DNA of 64,000 nucleotides from Nonomuraea jabiensis (GCF_014204795.1 NZ_JACHMB010000001.1:4402001-4466000), one strand, 5' to 3'. Positions 9,157 through 18,169 are shown, numbered from the stretch's first letter. The notes: generated by a model not told the origin, from the letters alone. Numbers and translations: made by a program.

Positions 9157-9972
9157 ATGCGGACCACGAGCAAGATCGCGGCATTGCTGATCGGAATGAC
9201 GGTCCCGGTGGCCGTGGTGGTGCCCGCGGCCGGCGCGCAGGCGCGTCCGGCCTGGGTCGCCTACCACGGCCTCACCGCCGAGCAGAGCGTGGCGCGGGTC
9301 AAGCAGCTCAGGGACCAGGGCTTCCGGCCGATCACGGTGAACGTCTCCGACGGCGAGCGGTACGCGGCCGTCTGGGTCAAGGGCGGCTCGCCGGCCAACT
9401 GGGGCCTCTGGCAGGGCATGTCGGCCGAGGAGTACCAGCAGCGGTTCGACCAGGGGCTGAAGGAGGGGGCGCAACCGGTCTCCGTCTCCGCCACCGGGCC
9501 GAGTGACGCGCCGGTGTTCACGGCCGTCTTCGAGAAGCGGCGCGGGAAGTTCTTCGCCAGGTCGAACCTCACCCCCGCCCAGTTCGCCGCCGCCAACAAG
9601 CGGGCCACCGCCCAGGGGCTCGCGCTGACCTCGGTCGACGTGTACGGCACCCCGGACGACCTGCGGTACGTGGGCGTGTGGACGGTGAACACGGGCGGGG
9701 CCTGGTACTACACGTACGGGAAGTCCAGGAAGCAGCACGAGGCCGCGTTCTACGCCAAGAAGAAGCAGGGGTTCCGGCCGGTCAAGGTGGCCGTGGCGCC
9801 CGACGGGACGTACACGGCGGTGTGGCGCAAGGACGGCGTCAGGTCCTGGGCCCACTACGTCGACATGACCTCCTCCGGCTACCAGAAGCGGTTCGACGAC
9901 CTCAAGACCAAGGGGCTGTCACCGGTCCAGGTGAACGCCGAGAACGGGCTGTACGCCGCCATCTGGCAGTAG
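9157..9972 (+). CDS. Secreted five-repeat protein (bacterial tandem repeat domain type)
   Basis: A signal peptide (to about residue 29) is followed by five degenerate repeats of about 45-50 residues. Each has a short start (YHGLTAEQ, WQGMSAEE, RSNLTPAQ, TYGKSRKQ, YVDMTSSG), an amphipathic helix with a basic core (FDQGLKEGAQPVSV, FDDLKTKGLSPVQV), and an end strand of the form RYAAVWVKG / YTAVWRKDG / YAAIWQ. This resembles the repeats found next to polyglycine hydrolase and beta-lactamase-like domains in secreted proteins, but no catalytic domain follows here. ATG at 9157 with AGGAGG just upstream is preferred to the in-frame GTG at 9142. The function is unknown, and the repeats themselves are clear. 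Confidence 0.8.
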   Translation: MRTTSKIAALLIGMTVPVAVVVPAAGAQARPAWVAYHGLTAEQSVARVKQLRDQGFRPITVNVSDGERYAAVWVKGGSPANWGLWQGMSAEEYQQRFDQGLKEGAQPVSVSATGPSDAPVFTAVFEKRRGKFFARSNLTPAQFAAANKRATAQGLALTSVDVYGTPDDLRYVGVWTVNTGGAWYYTYGKSRKQHEAAFYAKKKQGFRPVKVAVAPDGTYTAVWRKDGVRSWAHYVDMTSSGYQKRFDDLKTKGLSPVQVNAENGLYAAIWQ

Positions 9973-9980
9973 CCGCGGGG

Positions 9981-10724
9981 TCAGCGGGCCCGGAGGATGC
10001 GGACGTCACCGGAGCCGCTCACGGCCTTGATGGTGTTGGGGCTCTTGGGGTCGTCCTTGAGCTCCGAGCGCTCGGTGCCGTCCGTACTGCGGGCCGTGAT
10101 CGCGTAGGCCGCCCTGGGCACGGTCGCGGTCACCCGGCCGTCGCTGGAGCTCAGGTCGAGGGCGGTGGGCGGGCTGGCGAACGACACGTCGATCGCGCCG
10201 TCCGCGGTCCGGCACCGGACGCTCGGCGACTTCAGCCCCTCGCCCGTGATCGGGCCCTCGCTGCGCAGCCGCAGCTTTCCCGCGGCGCCCGACACCTGGA
10301 TGCGGTCCCGGCTGACCACGTCGACGTCCTGGGCGAGGCCGTTCAGGATGACGCCGTCGTCCGCCTCGATCGACAGGGGCACGCCGGGCGGGACCTTGAC
10401 GTGGTAGCGGGCGCCGCAGTCGCCGAAGACCATGGTGCAGTTCGCGCTCAGGCGAAGGGTGCCGTCCCGCAGGGACCAGGTGGCGTTGCCGTCGTCGGCG
10501 GCCTTGCCGCGTACCCACCGCTCCACCTCGACGCGGCCCCCGGTGCCCTGGAGGACGCGCACGCCGCCCAGGGAGGCACTGATCTTCAGCGCGCTGCCCG
10601 TGAACGGGAACGCCTGCGCGCTGTGGACGTCCTCGGCGTCCAGGTCCACCGTGCACCCGGTCAACGCCAGCGCCGCCGCCAGCATGGCCCCTGCCACCAC
10701 GACTCGCCTCTTGGAGATGCTCAT
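9981..10724 (-). CDS. DUF4097-like beta-helix lipoprotein
   Basis: The 247-residue product starts with a lipoprotein signal: an Arg-rich N-terminus, a hydrophobic stretch and the lipobox LALTGC (cysteine near residue 23), so it is probably anchored to the outer face of the membrane. The rest is a right-handed beta-helix-like series of strands (VSGAAGKLRLRSEGPITGEG, LDLSSSDGRVTATV, KAVSGSGDVRIL) typical of DUF4097 proteins. ATG at 10724 fits the signal peptide; the longer frame to 10793 does not. It converges with the five-repeat protein gene (8-nt gap). No function is known for the family. Confidence 0.78.
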   Translation of the reverse strand: MSISKRRVVVAGAMLAAALALTGCTVDLDAEDVHSAQAFPFTGSALKISASLGGVRVLQGTGGRVEVERWVRGKAADDGNATWSLRDGTLRLSANCTMVFGDCGARYHVKVPPGVPLSIEADDGVILNGLAQDVDVVSRDRIQVSGAAGKLRLRSEGPITGEGLKSPSVRCRTADGAIDVSFASPPTALDLSSSDGRVTATVPRAAYAITARSTDGTERSELKDDPKSPNTIKAVSGSGDVRILRAR

Positions 10725-10845
10725 GACGACGATGGTGGCCGAGCGCCGCCCGCCCGCCATCGACCGTCCGGCCGAACACGGGCGGGCCGCCATCGGCCTT
10801 TCGGCCAGACAACGCGCGTCAGGCCAGAGCGCTCAGGCCAGAGCG
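10725..10845. other. Intergenic region with short tandem repeat
   Basis: These 121 bases lie between the start of the DUF4097-like lipoprotein gene and the stop of the LLM gene, both on the minus strand. A 13-base unit (CAGGCCAGAGCGC/T) occurs twice in tandem at about 10819-10847, next to several GGCC-rich inverted segments. I see no gene and no convincing promoter hexamers here. Confidence 0.5.
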
Positions 10846-11685
10846 TCAGAGGGCCGACAGCAGGGCGGTGACGTGCCGCAGCGGGTCCGGCCCCAGCGGC
10901 CGCACCGCCACCGTGGCGGCCCCGGCCGCCCACAGCTCCTTGACGTGCTCGGCCGCGGCCTCGGGAGACCCCGACGCCATCGCCACCTCCTCGGGCGTGA
11001 CCCCGAGGAACCCGGCCTGCCCCGCCAGCATGGCCCGGGCGCTCTCCGGGACCTCGGCCTCGGTGCTGAGGAAGGAGAAGACCACGAGCTCGTGATCCGC
11101 GGAGCCCCCGATCTGGTCGAGGATCCCGGGTAGCTGCGCGGGCCCGACGCCCTCGGGGATGATCGTGCCCTGGGCGACCCGGCCCGACAGGGCCAGCGAG
11201 CGCGGCCCCTTCACCCCGGCCAGCACGGGCGGGGGCGCGGCGGGCGGGTGCACCAGGCAGACCCCGTCGAGGTGGATCGACCTGCCGTGCAGGGTGACCG
11301 TCTCGCCGCGCAGCAGGGCGCGTACGGACGTGATCGTCTCCTCCAGGAGCGCCAGCGGCGACGACGGGGCGGCGCCCACCTGGCGCATCCAGTCGCCCAC
11401 GCCGTGACCGATCCCGGCGGCCAGCCGCCCGGGATGCACCCTGGCCAGGTTGGCCAGCTCCATCGCCAGCAGCATCGGGTTGCGCAGGGGAGCGGGCGTG
11501 ATGCCGATGCCGACCCGCAGCCGGGACGTGACGGCGAGCGCGGTGGCGGCCGAGGAGACACCACCGGTCCAGCCCAGGTCCTCCACCACCCAGAGGTCGT
11601 CCACGGACGTCTCGTCGAGCGCCCTGGCGAACGGGATCAACTGCTCGGGAGGAAGGTCCCGGTCGAACATGACTCCGAGTCTCAC
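10846..11685 (-). CDS. LLM-class flavin/F420-dependent oxidoreductase
   Basis: This 279-residue protein is of the luciferase-like monooxygenase TIM-barrel class. The N-terminal strand MRLGVMFDRDL, the SRLRVGIGITP segment, the ...RLAAGIGHGVGDWM active-site/cofactor block and the C-terminal AGAATVAVRPLG region are typical. In actinobacteria many such enzymes use F420 rather than FMN, and this window encodes F420 synthesis genes, but the cofactor is an inference. The start is GTG at 11685, overlapping the GNAT stop by four bases, so the two genes are co-translated. Length is slightly below the usual 300-350. Confidence 0.85.
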   Translation of the reverse strand: MRLGVMFDRDLPPEQLIPFARALDETSVDDLWVVEDLGWTGGVSSAATALAVTSRLRVGIGITPAPLRNPMLLAMELANLARVHPGRLAAGIGHGVGDWMRQVGAAPSSPLALLEETITSVRALLRGETVTLHGRSIHLDGVCLVHPPAAPPPVLAGVKGPRSLALSGRVAQGTIIPEGVGPAQLPGILDQIGGSADHELVVFSFLSTEAEVPESARAMLAGQAGFLGVTPEEVAMASGSPEAAAEHVKELWAAGAATVAVRPLGPDPLRHVTALLSAL

Positions 11686-12578
11686 GATGCCCTCCAGTAA
11701 TAGCGGAACAACCGGCCGACCTCCGAGTATTCAGCACGCAGGAAGGCGTCGGCAGTCGGGACGTTCGCCACGTCCGTGACGGCGACGATGCGGGGCACGC
11801 CCGCCTCGGCCAGCGTGCGGGTGCCCCTGGCCAGCAGGTCGTCGACGTAGCCGTGGCCGCGGTGCTCGGGCACCACCCCGATGTAGGCGATCGAGTGGTC
11901 GTCGGGGGCCACCAGGCCGACGGGGGAGTCGCCCAGGTAGCCGATCACGAACCAGTCGGGCTTGCCCTTGCGGTTGACCAGGTCGTCGTACATCCATCGG
12001 GCCTCGTGCTCGGCCCCCGCCGTGGCCACCTCGATCCGCGTGTCGTAGTCGAGCGAGCCCTCCGAAATGCGTACGAGGACGTCGATCACCTCGGCGGCGT
12101 CCATGCGGCGCGCGGGGCGGTACGTCAGGCGGCCGGGGTCGGCCGGGACGTCGTTGCCCGCCACCCATTCGAGCACCAGCCGCTCGACCTCCATGACGAA
12201 CCCCGCGAGGGTCAGGGCCTCGTGCTCCACGGCGCGGTCGACCGCGGGATCGAGCCCCGGTTTGAGCGAGATGTCGTGGATGACCTTGCCCAGCCCCATC
12301 GTCCGCAGGCTGCCGCGCAGCAGCTCCGCGGCGGCGACCGGGTCGGGGCCCGGGTCGAACTGCCAGATGGTCACCGGCTCCGAGCCGGGGAAGGGCGCCC
12401 AGAACGCCAGGCGGGCCGGCCCCGCCACGAAGCACCACTCGGGCCGGGTCCTGCCCTCGTCGAAGGCGGCCGCGAGCTGGGAGCGCCCTGGCTCGGGGAA
12501 CTGGTCGAACAACGCGAAGGCCTCCACACCCGAGGGGCCCACCATCGGCCCCGTGATGACATGACCATGTTCTCGCAC
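11682..12578 (-). CDS. GNAT family N-acetyltransferase with unknown N-terminal domain
   Basis: The C-terminal 120 residues form a GNAT domain: IAYIGVVPEHRGHGYVDDLL holds the acetyl-CoA-binding R-G-x-G loop, followed by IVAVTDVANVPTADAFLRAEY. The N-terminal half (about 170 residues, with CFVAGPARLAFWAPFPGSEP and EHEALTLAGFVMEVERLVLEW) is not a family I recognise and could be a second, degenerate GNAT fold. The start is uncertain: GTG at 12578 (298 residues) or GTG at 12590, neither with a strong Shine-Dalgarno; the open frame further upstream is a shadow of the STAS gene. It lies just after the STAS gene and overlaps the LLM gene. The acetyl acceptor is unknown. Confidence 0.78.
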   Translation of the reverse strand: MREHGHVITGPMVGPSGVEAFALFDQFPEPGRSQLAAAFDEGRTRPEWCFVAGPARLAFWAPFPGSEPVTIWQFDPGPDPVAAAELLRGSLRTMGLGKVIHDISLKPGLDPAVDRAVEHEALTLAGFVMEVERLVLEWVAGNDVPADPGRLTYRPARRMDAAEVIDVLVRISEGSLDYDTRIEVATAGAEHEARWMYDDLVNRKGKPDWFVIGYLGDSPVGLVAPDDHSIAYIGVVPEHRGHGYVDDLLARGTRTLAEAGVPRIVAVTDVANVPTADAFLRAEYSEVGRLFRYYWRAS

Positions 12579-12610
12579 GGAGCCGATCACTCGGGACGTG
12601 CCGCTCAAGG

Positions 12611-12958
12611 TCAGGCGGCGCTGCCGAAGGCCGAGCGCGCCTCGCCGAGGGACTCGCGCGTCTCGAAGTGCCGGTCGAGGTTGGTGATCGTCAGCAGGTG
12701 GCGGATCATGCCGGGGGCGAGCACCAGGATCAGGCGGCCCTTCACGCGCCGGACGTGGTTGAGCGTGGCCACCAGCACCCCGAGGCCCACCGAGTCGCAG
12801 AACGGCACCTCGGTCAGGTCGACGACGAGGTTGAGCGGGTCGGCGGCGTCGATGGCCTGGTCGAGCTCGTCCCGCAGCCGGGGGGCGCCCGTCACGTCGA
12901 GGTCGCCCACGACGTGCAGCACCGTACAGGGGTCCTCCCGCCACGACCTGACCACCAT
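12611..12958 (-). CDS. STAS domain anti-sigma factor antagonist
   Basis: The 115-residue product is a single STAS domain like SpoIIAA/RsbV. The conserved phosphorylatable serine is Ser56 in FCDSVGLGVLV, with the preceding LNLVVDLTEVPF strand. Such proteins bind anti-sigma kinases when dephosphorylated and so release a sigma factor. No kinase (RsbW-like) or sigma gene is adjacent, so the partner is encoded elsewhere. It heads a probable minus-strand group with the GNAT and LLM genes; whether these share a function is not evident. Confidence 0.9.
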   Translation of the reverse strand: MVVRSWREDPCTVLHVVGDLDVTGAPRLRDELDQAIDAADPLNLVVDLTEVPFCDSVGLGVLVATLNHVRRVKGRLILVLAPGMIRHLLTITNLDRHFETRESLGEARSAFGSAA

Positions 12959-12990
12959 GAGGCCTTCACCTGCCGAACCGCCGACTGTTA

Positions 12991-14433
12991 TTACTGTTTC
13001 TTACATATGTTCTGCATTGCCGTTTTGGTGGTCGGTGTAACACCCGGTTTCGCTGACGGCATGGAAGTCGACTTGGATTTCGCGATCTTCGGCTGATCGC
13101 TGCCCACGATCACCTCGATGCCCTTGACGTCGGCCTTGTCGAGCTTGGCGCCCGGGATGGCGGCGGCCACGACCTTCGCCTCGTCCTCCTGCCCCGCGCC
13201 GTACTGGACGATCGTCTTCTTGTAGTCCTTCTTGGTCGTGTTGCCGGGCTCGCCGGGGACCTTGAAGCCGTACGCGACCAGCCCCTCCTTCGTGCGGGCG
13301 CCGAGACCCGTGACGAGCGTGCCGTTCTTGACCTTGACCGTGATGCTGCCGGGCGGGATGGCCGACGGCTTGACCGAAGGAGTGGGCGAGGGCGAGACGG
13401 CGGGCTTGGTCAGGTCCTGGTCGGCGTTGATCCTCGCGAACATCTCGCGGGCGGCCGGCTTGTCCCACAGGACCGCGGACTCGCCCGTGGGCGCCTTGAA
13501 GTCGACGTTGGACAGCGGCACCTCGGCGAAGCGCACGTCGTCGAGCGAGACGTCCCGCATCTGGGTGGCCAGGCCGAGGAGCCCGTCGTCGGGGTCGACC
13601 TTGACCGTGCTCAGCGTGGAGTTGACGAACGAGGCCAGCTTGGCCGGGTTGGCCAGCGTGTCGGCGCTGAGCGCCCGGCTGAGCAGGGCCGAGATGACCT
13701 GCTGCTGCCGGTCGATGCGGTCGAGGTCGGAGCGCGCGGTGGCGCGGGTGCGGGCGTAGCCGAGCGCCTGCACGCCCTGGAGCTGGTGGGTGCCGGCGGG
13801 CAGGTTGAGCCCGGTCTTGGGGTCGTTGATCGGTACGGGCGTGCAGACGGTGACGCCGCCGAGGGAGTCGACGACGTCGATGAAGCCGAGGATGTTGACC
13901 TCGATGTAGCGGTTGATCTGCAGCCCGGTGGCGGCCTCGACGGCTTCCTTGGTGAGCTTGGGCCCGCCGAACTGGTACGCCGAATTGATCTTGTGGTCGC
14001 CCTTGCCGGGGATCGTCGTCCAGGTGTCGCGCGGCAGGCTCACCACGGTGACCCGCTTGTGGTCCTCCGACAGGTGGATGACCATCATGGTGTCGGTGCG
14101 CTGGCCGGACTCGCGGCCCAGCTTGAGCCGATTCTGCTGCTGGCGGGTGAGGTCGTCGCGCTTGTCGACGCCGACCAGCAGGATGTTCTCGGCGCCGCGG
14201 GCCGCCGGCACGGTCACCCCGGCGTCGACGGTGCCGATCTGGCGCGGGGTCGCCCACACCACGCCCGTGGCGACCAGGACCCCGGTCGACAGCAACCCGG
14301 CGACGAGCACGTTGCGCCGGCGAGCCTTGGCGCTCCTGAGCGGCCTGCGGGGACGCGTGGGCGCGAGCTTGACGCCGCCGTAGGCGTCGCCGCCCACGAG
14401 CACACCGCCGTCCTCCTCGCCCGGGTCGCGCAT
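12991..14433 (-). CDS. LytR-CpsA-Psr (LCP) family glycopolymer ligase with LytR_C domain
   Basis: The 480-residue protein has a cytoplasmic basic N-terminus (about 1-40), one membrane anchor (about 43-62) and an extracellular LCP domain. The LCP hallmarks are ILLVGVDKRDD, RTDTMMVIHL (the substrate-pyrophosphate Arg/Asp), VVSLPRDTW, KINSAYQFGG and YARTRATARSDLDRIDRQQQ. A Pro/Ser linker precedes a C-terminal LytR_C domain (ITVKVKNGTLVTGLG). LCP enzymes transfer lipid-linked anionic glycopolymers onto peptidoglycan or arabinogalactan. It is divergent from a GT2 gene and marks the start of the surface-polymer locus. A second LCP lies at 27328-28980. Confidence 0.92.
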   Translation of the reverse strand: MRDPGEEDGGVLVGGDAYGGVKLAPTRPRRPLRSAKARRRNVLVAGLLSTGVLVATGVVWATPRQIGTVDAGVTVPAARGAENILLVGVDKRDDLTRQQQNRLKLGRESGQRTDTMMVIHLSEDHKRVTVVSLPRDTWTTIPGKGDHKINSAYQFGGPKLTKEAVEAATGLQINRYIEVNILGFIDVVDSLGGVTVCTPVPINDPKTGLNLPAGTHQLQGVQALGYARTRATARSDLDRIDRQQQVISALLSRALSADTLANPAKLASFVNSTLSTVKVDPDDGLLGLATQMRDVSLDDVRFAEVPLSNVDFKAPTGESAVLWDKPAAREMFARINADQDLTKPAVSPSPTPSVKPSAIPPGSITVKVKNGTLVTGLGARTKEGLVAYGFKVPGEPGNTTKKDYKKTIVQYGAGQEDEAKVVAAAIPGAKLDKADVKGIEVIVGSDQPKIAKSKSTSMPSAKPGVTPTTKTAMQNICKKQ

Positions 14434-14501
14434 CCCGTCCCCCTTTTGTCACCCGGAGGATCAGGCTTTCGATTGCCCGACTCCCCTGGTCGTACAGTAG
14501 C

Positions 14502-15533
14502 GTGAGCCCCGCCATGAAGCAGTTCCCCGACTCGCCGCAGGCCCCCGCGGAGACGCGTGCCTGGCCCCCAATCTCCGTCGTCATGCCGGTCCTCAACGAG
14601 GAGCGGCACCTTCGCGAGGCCGTCGACCAGGTCCTCGCCCAGAGCTACCCAGGTGAGATCGAAGTCGTGCTCGCCGTGGGTCCGTCCCAGGACCGCACCC
14701 AGGAGGTCGCCGACGCCATAGCGGCGGCCGACCCGCGGGTGACGGTCGTGCCCAATCCGACGGGCCGCACCCCCAACGCGCTCAACGCCGCCATCGCCGC
14801 CTCGCGCAACGGCATCATCGCCCGGGTCGACGGGCACGCCATGCTGCCCCCCGACTACTTGCGCGTCGCCGTCGAGACGCTGGCCGAGACCGGCGCCGAC
14901 AACGTGGGCGGCGTCATGGCGGCCGAGGGCGTCACGCCGTTCGAGCAGGCCGTCGCCTGCGCCATGACGTCCAAGATCGGCGTGGGCGCCGCCGCCTTCC
15001 ACGTGGGCGGCACCGCGGGCCCCGCCGACACCGTCTACCTGGGCGTCTTCCGCCGCACGGCGCTCGACCGGGTGGGCGGCTACGACGAGCACTTCCAGCG
15101 GGCGCAGGACTGGGAGATGAACCACCGCATCCGCCAGAGCGGCGGCCTGGTCTGGTTCCAGCCGCGCATGCGGGTCTCCTACCGTCCCCGCCCCAACGTC
15201 AAGGCGCTGGCCAAGCAGTACTTCCACTACGGCAGGTGGCGGCGCGTGGTCGCGCGCACCCACGAGGGCACGATCAACCTGCGCTATCTGGCGCCGCCCG
15301 CCGCGGTGCTGGCCATGCTGCTGGGGCTGGTCGTCTCGCCGTTCTTCCCCTGGGCGCTCATCGTCCCCGGCGGCTACGTGGTCGCCATCGCGGCGGGCTC
15401 CGCGGTGACGGGCAGCGGGCTGTCCCCGGGGGCACGGCTGCGGCTGCCGATCGTGTACGCCACCATGCACTGCTCCTGGGGCTGGGGCTTCCTCACCAGC
15501 CCGAAGAAGCTGGCCACGCCGCCCCGGTCATGA
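14502..15533 (+). CDS. Family 2 glycosyltransferase, membrane-associated (ExoA-like)
   Basis: This 343-residue GT2 enzyme has the GT-A fold: ISVVMPVLNEERHLREAV at the N-terminus, the metal-binding Asp motif in IIARVDGHAML, a GGTAGPADTVYLGVF acceptor loop and the QDWEMNHRIRQSGG catalytic base/ED-type motif. Two hydrophobic segments at the C-terminus (about 263-310) suggest membrane attachment. The start is GTG at 14502 or ATG at 14514; the GTG gives two extra residues beyond common homolog starts. The stop overlaps the convergent polymerase gene by 6 nt. The donor and acceptor sugars cannot be predicted. Confidence 0.88.
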   Translation: MSPAMKQFPDSPQAPAETRAWPPISVVMPVLNEERHLREAVDQVLAQSYPGEIEVVLAVGPSQDRTQEVADAIAAADPRVTVVPNPTGRTPNALNAAIAASRNGIIARVDGHAMLPPDYLRVAVETLAETGADNVGGVMAAEGVTPFEQAVACAMTSKIGVGAAAFHVGGTAGPADTVYLGVFRRTALDRVGGYDEHFQRAQDWEMNHRIRQSGGLVWFQPRMRVSYRPRPNVKALAKQYFHYGRWRRVVARTHEGTINLRYLAPPAAVLAMLLGLVVSPFFPWALIVPGGYVVAIAAGSAVTGSGLSPGARLRLPIVYATMHCSWGWGFLTSPKKLATPPRS

Positions 15534-17264
15534 CCCGGCGAAGACCCGCTCGACGGCGGCGTCGAAGCGGGTCAGCGCGTCCGGATATTCCGCCCCGAAC
15601 AGATGGCTCCTGAGCTTGATCCTGGCCCGGGCCAGCGTGTCCTCCCCGTCGAGGAACTCCGCGAGCCCGGCCAGGTCCTCCCCGATCAGCACGCCCGCCT
15701 CGGTGCTCGGGTAGCGCTCGTGGAAGGCGCGCTCCTCCAGGCCGGCGACGTTGGTCACCGCGTACGGCTTCTCGCTGGCCAGGAAGTCGGCCACGACGCT
15801 GGAGATGTCGCTGATCAGCAGGTCACACTGGTTGAAGCAGTCGTACAGGTGCGGCTCGGGGCCGGTGACGATCAGATGCTCGATCCGCGGCGTCTCCCCG
15901 GTCGCCCGCGACGGGTGCCTGGCCTTCGACTTGGCCAGTTCGGCCGCCTCGATCATGGCCACGATCTTCCGGTGCGCGCGGATGGCGCTGCGGTCGCGGT
16001 GGCCGGTCAGCGGGTGCGGCTTGTAGATCACGCGCACCCGCGGCCGGTGGTCCAGCAGCGCCCGCACGAGGCGCGGGCCCATGGTGATCAGTGACGTGTG
16101 GAACAGGTCGTCGTTCCAGCCCTCCCAGGTGGGGGCGTACAGGACGGTGCGGTACGGCAGCCCCGGCCCCTCCGTCGAGATGCCTTCGAGCTGCGGCCGG
16201 CCGACCTCGTGGATGTTCTCGTCCCTGACGCCCACCCGGGCCCGGCGGTAGCGGTCGCGGCCCGCGGGACCGGCCACCCACACCTCGTCGTAGACCCGGG
16301 AGAACGGGTTGAACGACGCCTCCTTGTCGCTGTCGCCGTGGTTGAGGAACGCGCTGCGCAGGGTCGGGATGCGCAGCATGTGGACGTTCCTGCCGACGTT
16401 GGAGACGTACAGGCAGAGCTTGGCGCTGGACAGGGCGCGGAAGCTCATCAGGTCGGCCGCCGACGGGATGCACAGCATCGGCAGCGTGGTCCCGTCGAGG
16501 TGGTTGGCCATGCCGCGCTCGCGCAGCACGACGATGGCGCGCCGGCCGATGCGCTCCAGCGTGGGCAGCCACATCCTGGCCTGGTAGGCGGCCGCGGTGG
16601 CGCCGGAGAAGTAGAGGATGACCTCGGGCCGGTACTTCTCGACCTGCTCGCCCACGACCGCCAGCACCCTGGCCTTGTCGGTGAGCGGCGTGGCGCGGCG
16701 CACGTACGGGATGAGCGCGAGCGCCCCCGCGGCGCCCAGCAGGACCGCCAGACCGGCGCCGATCGCGGCGGGCACGGCGCCGACGGCCGCGCCGACCACC
16801 GGCAGCGCGTCCAGGTAGAGGAAGCGCACGCTGCGGCTGTCACGCAGGAACGGCGGCGGCATCTTCGGGATGCGCAGCGCCGAGACGTCGAGGTTGCGGG
16901 TGGTCACCGGCATCCGGCTGAGCGTCCCCTTCAGCCGCAGCGCCAGCGCCGTGTGCCCGGCCCGCACCACGTGGATCGCGAAGATGCCCGACGCCAGCGC
17001 CACGAACCACGGCGAGTCGACCCCCGCCATCCGCGCCACCAGCAGCAGCGCCATGGTCTCCCTGGCGGCGAAGCGCAGCGTGACCCCGAGGTGGACCCTG
17101 CCGAGCAGCTCGGGCAGCGGTCTGGCGGCGTGCGAGGCCGCGTACTCCACCGCGTAGGAGAGCGCGGCGACCGCCCCGAACACCACCGGAGCGGGCCAGA
17201 GGGCCGACCACAACAGCGTGGGGTAGCAGCCGAGCAGGGCCGCGATCACGATGAGTCTCCTCAT
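15528..17264 (-). CDS. CDP-glycerol glycerophosphotransferase-like (TagB/TagF family) protein
   Basis: The 578-residue protein carries several hydrophobic segments in the first 200 residues, then a TagB/TagF-like GT-B domain. The latter shows VGRPQLEGI, VLYAPTWEGWNDD, VIYKPHPLTGH and a SDISSVVADFLASEKPYAVTN block, the usual CDP-polyol-binding signatures of teichoic-acid primases and polymerases. It probably adds glycerol- or ribitol-phosphate units, or related groups, to a lipid-linked surface polymer. ATG at 17264 is preferred to the TTG at 17282. The neighbouring cytidylyltransferase (17306-18058) would supply a CDP-activated polyol. Confidence 0.85.
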   Translation of the reverse strand: MRRLIVIAALLGCYPTLLWSALWPAPVVFGAVAALSYAVEYAASHAARPLPELLGRVHLGVTLRFAARETMALLLVARMAGVDSPWFVALASGIFAIHVVRAGHTALALRLKGTLSRMPVTTRNLDVSALRIPKMPPPFLRDSRSVRFLYLDALPVVGAAVGAVPAAIGAGLAVLLGAAGALALIPYVRRATPLTDKARVLAVVGEQVEKYRPEVILYFSGATAAAYQARMWLPTLERIGRRAIVVLRERGMANHLDGTTLPMLCIPSAADLMSFRALSSAKLCLYVSNVGRNVHMLRIPTLRSAFLNHGDSDKEASFNPFSRVYDEVWVAGPAGRDRYRRARVGVRDENIHEVGRPQLEGISTEGPGLPYRTVLYAPTWEGWNDDLFHTSLITMGPRLVRALLDHRPRVRVIYKPHPLTGHRDRSAIRAHRKIVAMIEAAELAKSKARHPSRATGETPRIEHLIVTGPEPHLYDCFNQCDLLISDISSVVADFLASEKPYAVTNVAGLEERAFHERYPSTEAGVLIGEDLAGLAEFLDGEDTLARARIKLRSHLFGAEYPDALTRFDAAVERVFAGS

Positions 17265-17305
17265 GTGATCGCACAGTAACAACTCTCAGGTCAAACGTCT
17301 GTGAC

Positions 17306-18058
17306 CTATCTGGGCAAGTCGGAGATCGGCGGGGTTGCGGCGAGCTGGAAGAGCAGCTCGGCGATCCGCAGATCGAGAGGGTGGGTGACCTTGATGTTGT
17401 GCTCGCTGCCCGGCACGAGGTGGATCGGCACGTCGGGCAGGTAGCGCAGCACCACGCCGCAGTCGTCGGTGGCCGGGCGGCCGGCGAACATGGGGTCGGC
17501 CAGCGCCCGCTCGTACGCCTCGCGGATCACCGAGAGCCGGAAGCACTGCGGCGTCTGGCTGCGCCGCAGCACCGACCTGTCCAGCACGTCGCCGATCACC
17601 TCGCCGCCGGGGCCGGGCACGGCCACGAGGACCGTGTCGGAGCTCGGGATCGCCACGTTGACGGCCGTATGGGTCTCCAGCGCCTTGACGCACTCGGTGA
17701 TGATCCGGGGCTCCACGAGCGGGCGTACGGCGTCGTGCAGCAGCACATCGCACTCCTCGGTGCCCAGCGCCTCCAGGGCCAGCCACGTGCTCTCGGTACG
17801 GCTCGCGCCCCCCTCCACGACCTTGCTCACCTTGTCGTAGCCGCCCTTGGCCACGATCTCGCGGACCCGGTCGGTGTAGCCGGGCGTCATCAGCACCACG
17901 ATCTCGTCGATCTCCGGCGCGTTCTGGAACACCGCCAGCGAGTGCTCGATGATCGGCTTTCCCGCGACTTCGATGAGCTGTTTGGGGGTGTCCATCCCGA
18001 TTCGCTGCCCCACGCCGCCCGCGAGGAGCACCCCGACCGACCGCAACCGTGAATCCAT
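17306..18058 (-). CDS. IspD/TarI-type cytidylyltransferase
   Basis: The 250-residue product is an IspD-fold CTP:polyol-phosphate cytidylyltransferase: LLAGGVGQRIGMDTPKQL (CTP loop with the Lys), the LLHDAVRPLVEP signature, TPQCFRLSVIREAYERA and the C-terminal NIKVTHPLDLRIAELL. IspD makes CDP-methylerythritol, whereas the close relative TarI makes CDP-ribitol for wall teichoic acid. No IspF or CarD gene is adjacent and a TagB/TagF-like polymerase follows, so I favour a TarI-like role; this is context inference. ATG at 18058 gives the usual IspD/TarI length. It is divergent from the fused CDP-alcohol phosphotransferase. Confidence 0.85.
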   Translation of the reverse strand: MDSRLRSVGVLLAGGVGQRIGMDTPKQLIEVAGKPIIEHSLAVFQNAPEIDEIVVLMTPGYTDRVREIVAKGGYDKVSKVVEGGASRTESTWLALEALGTEECDVLLHDAVRPLVEPRIITECVKALETHTAVNVAIPSSDTVLVAVPGPGGEVIGDVLDRSVLRRSQTPQCFRLSVIREAYERALADPMFAGRPATDDCGVVLRYLPDVPIHLVPGSEHNIKVTHPLDLRIAELLFQLAATPPISDLPR

Positions 18059-18169
18059 ATCGGCAGCGTAACGGTCCTGTTCCGTGATTACGCCTTGACC
18101 TGTCGCTACGCTGTGCCTACGCACCCCCAAGCCACGCGGCTCCCGCGCGACCGGGAGGAGACCTGCGCT

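Noticed and set aside
11853..13040. A 395-codon plus-strand frame opposite the GNAT and STAS genes
   Set aside because: No recognisable domain and the minus-strand proteins have clear motifs.
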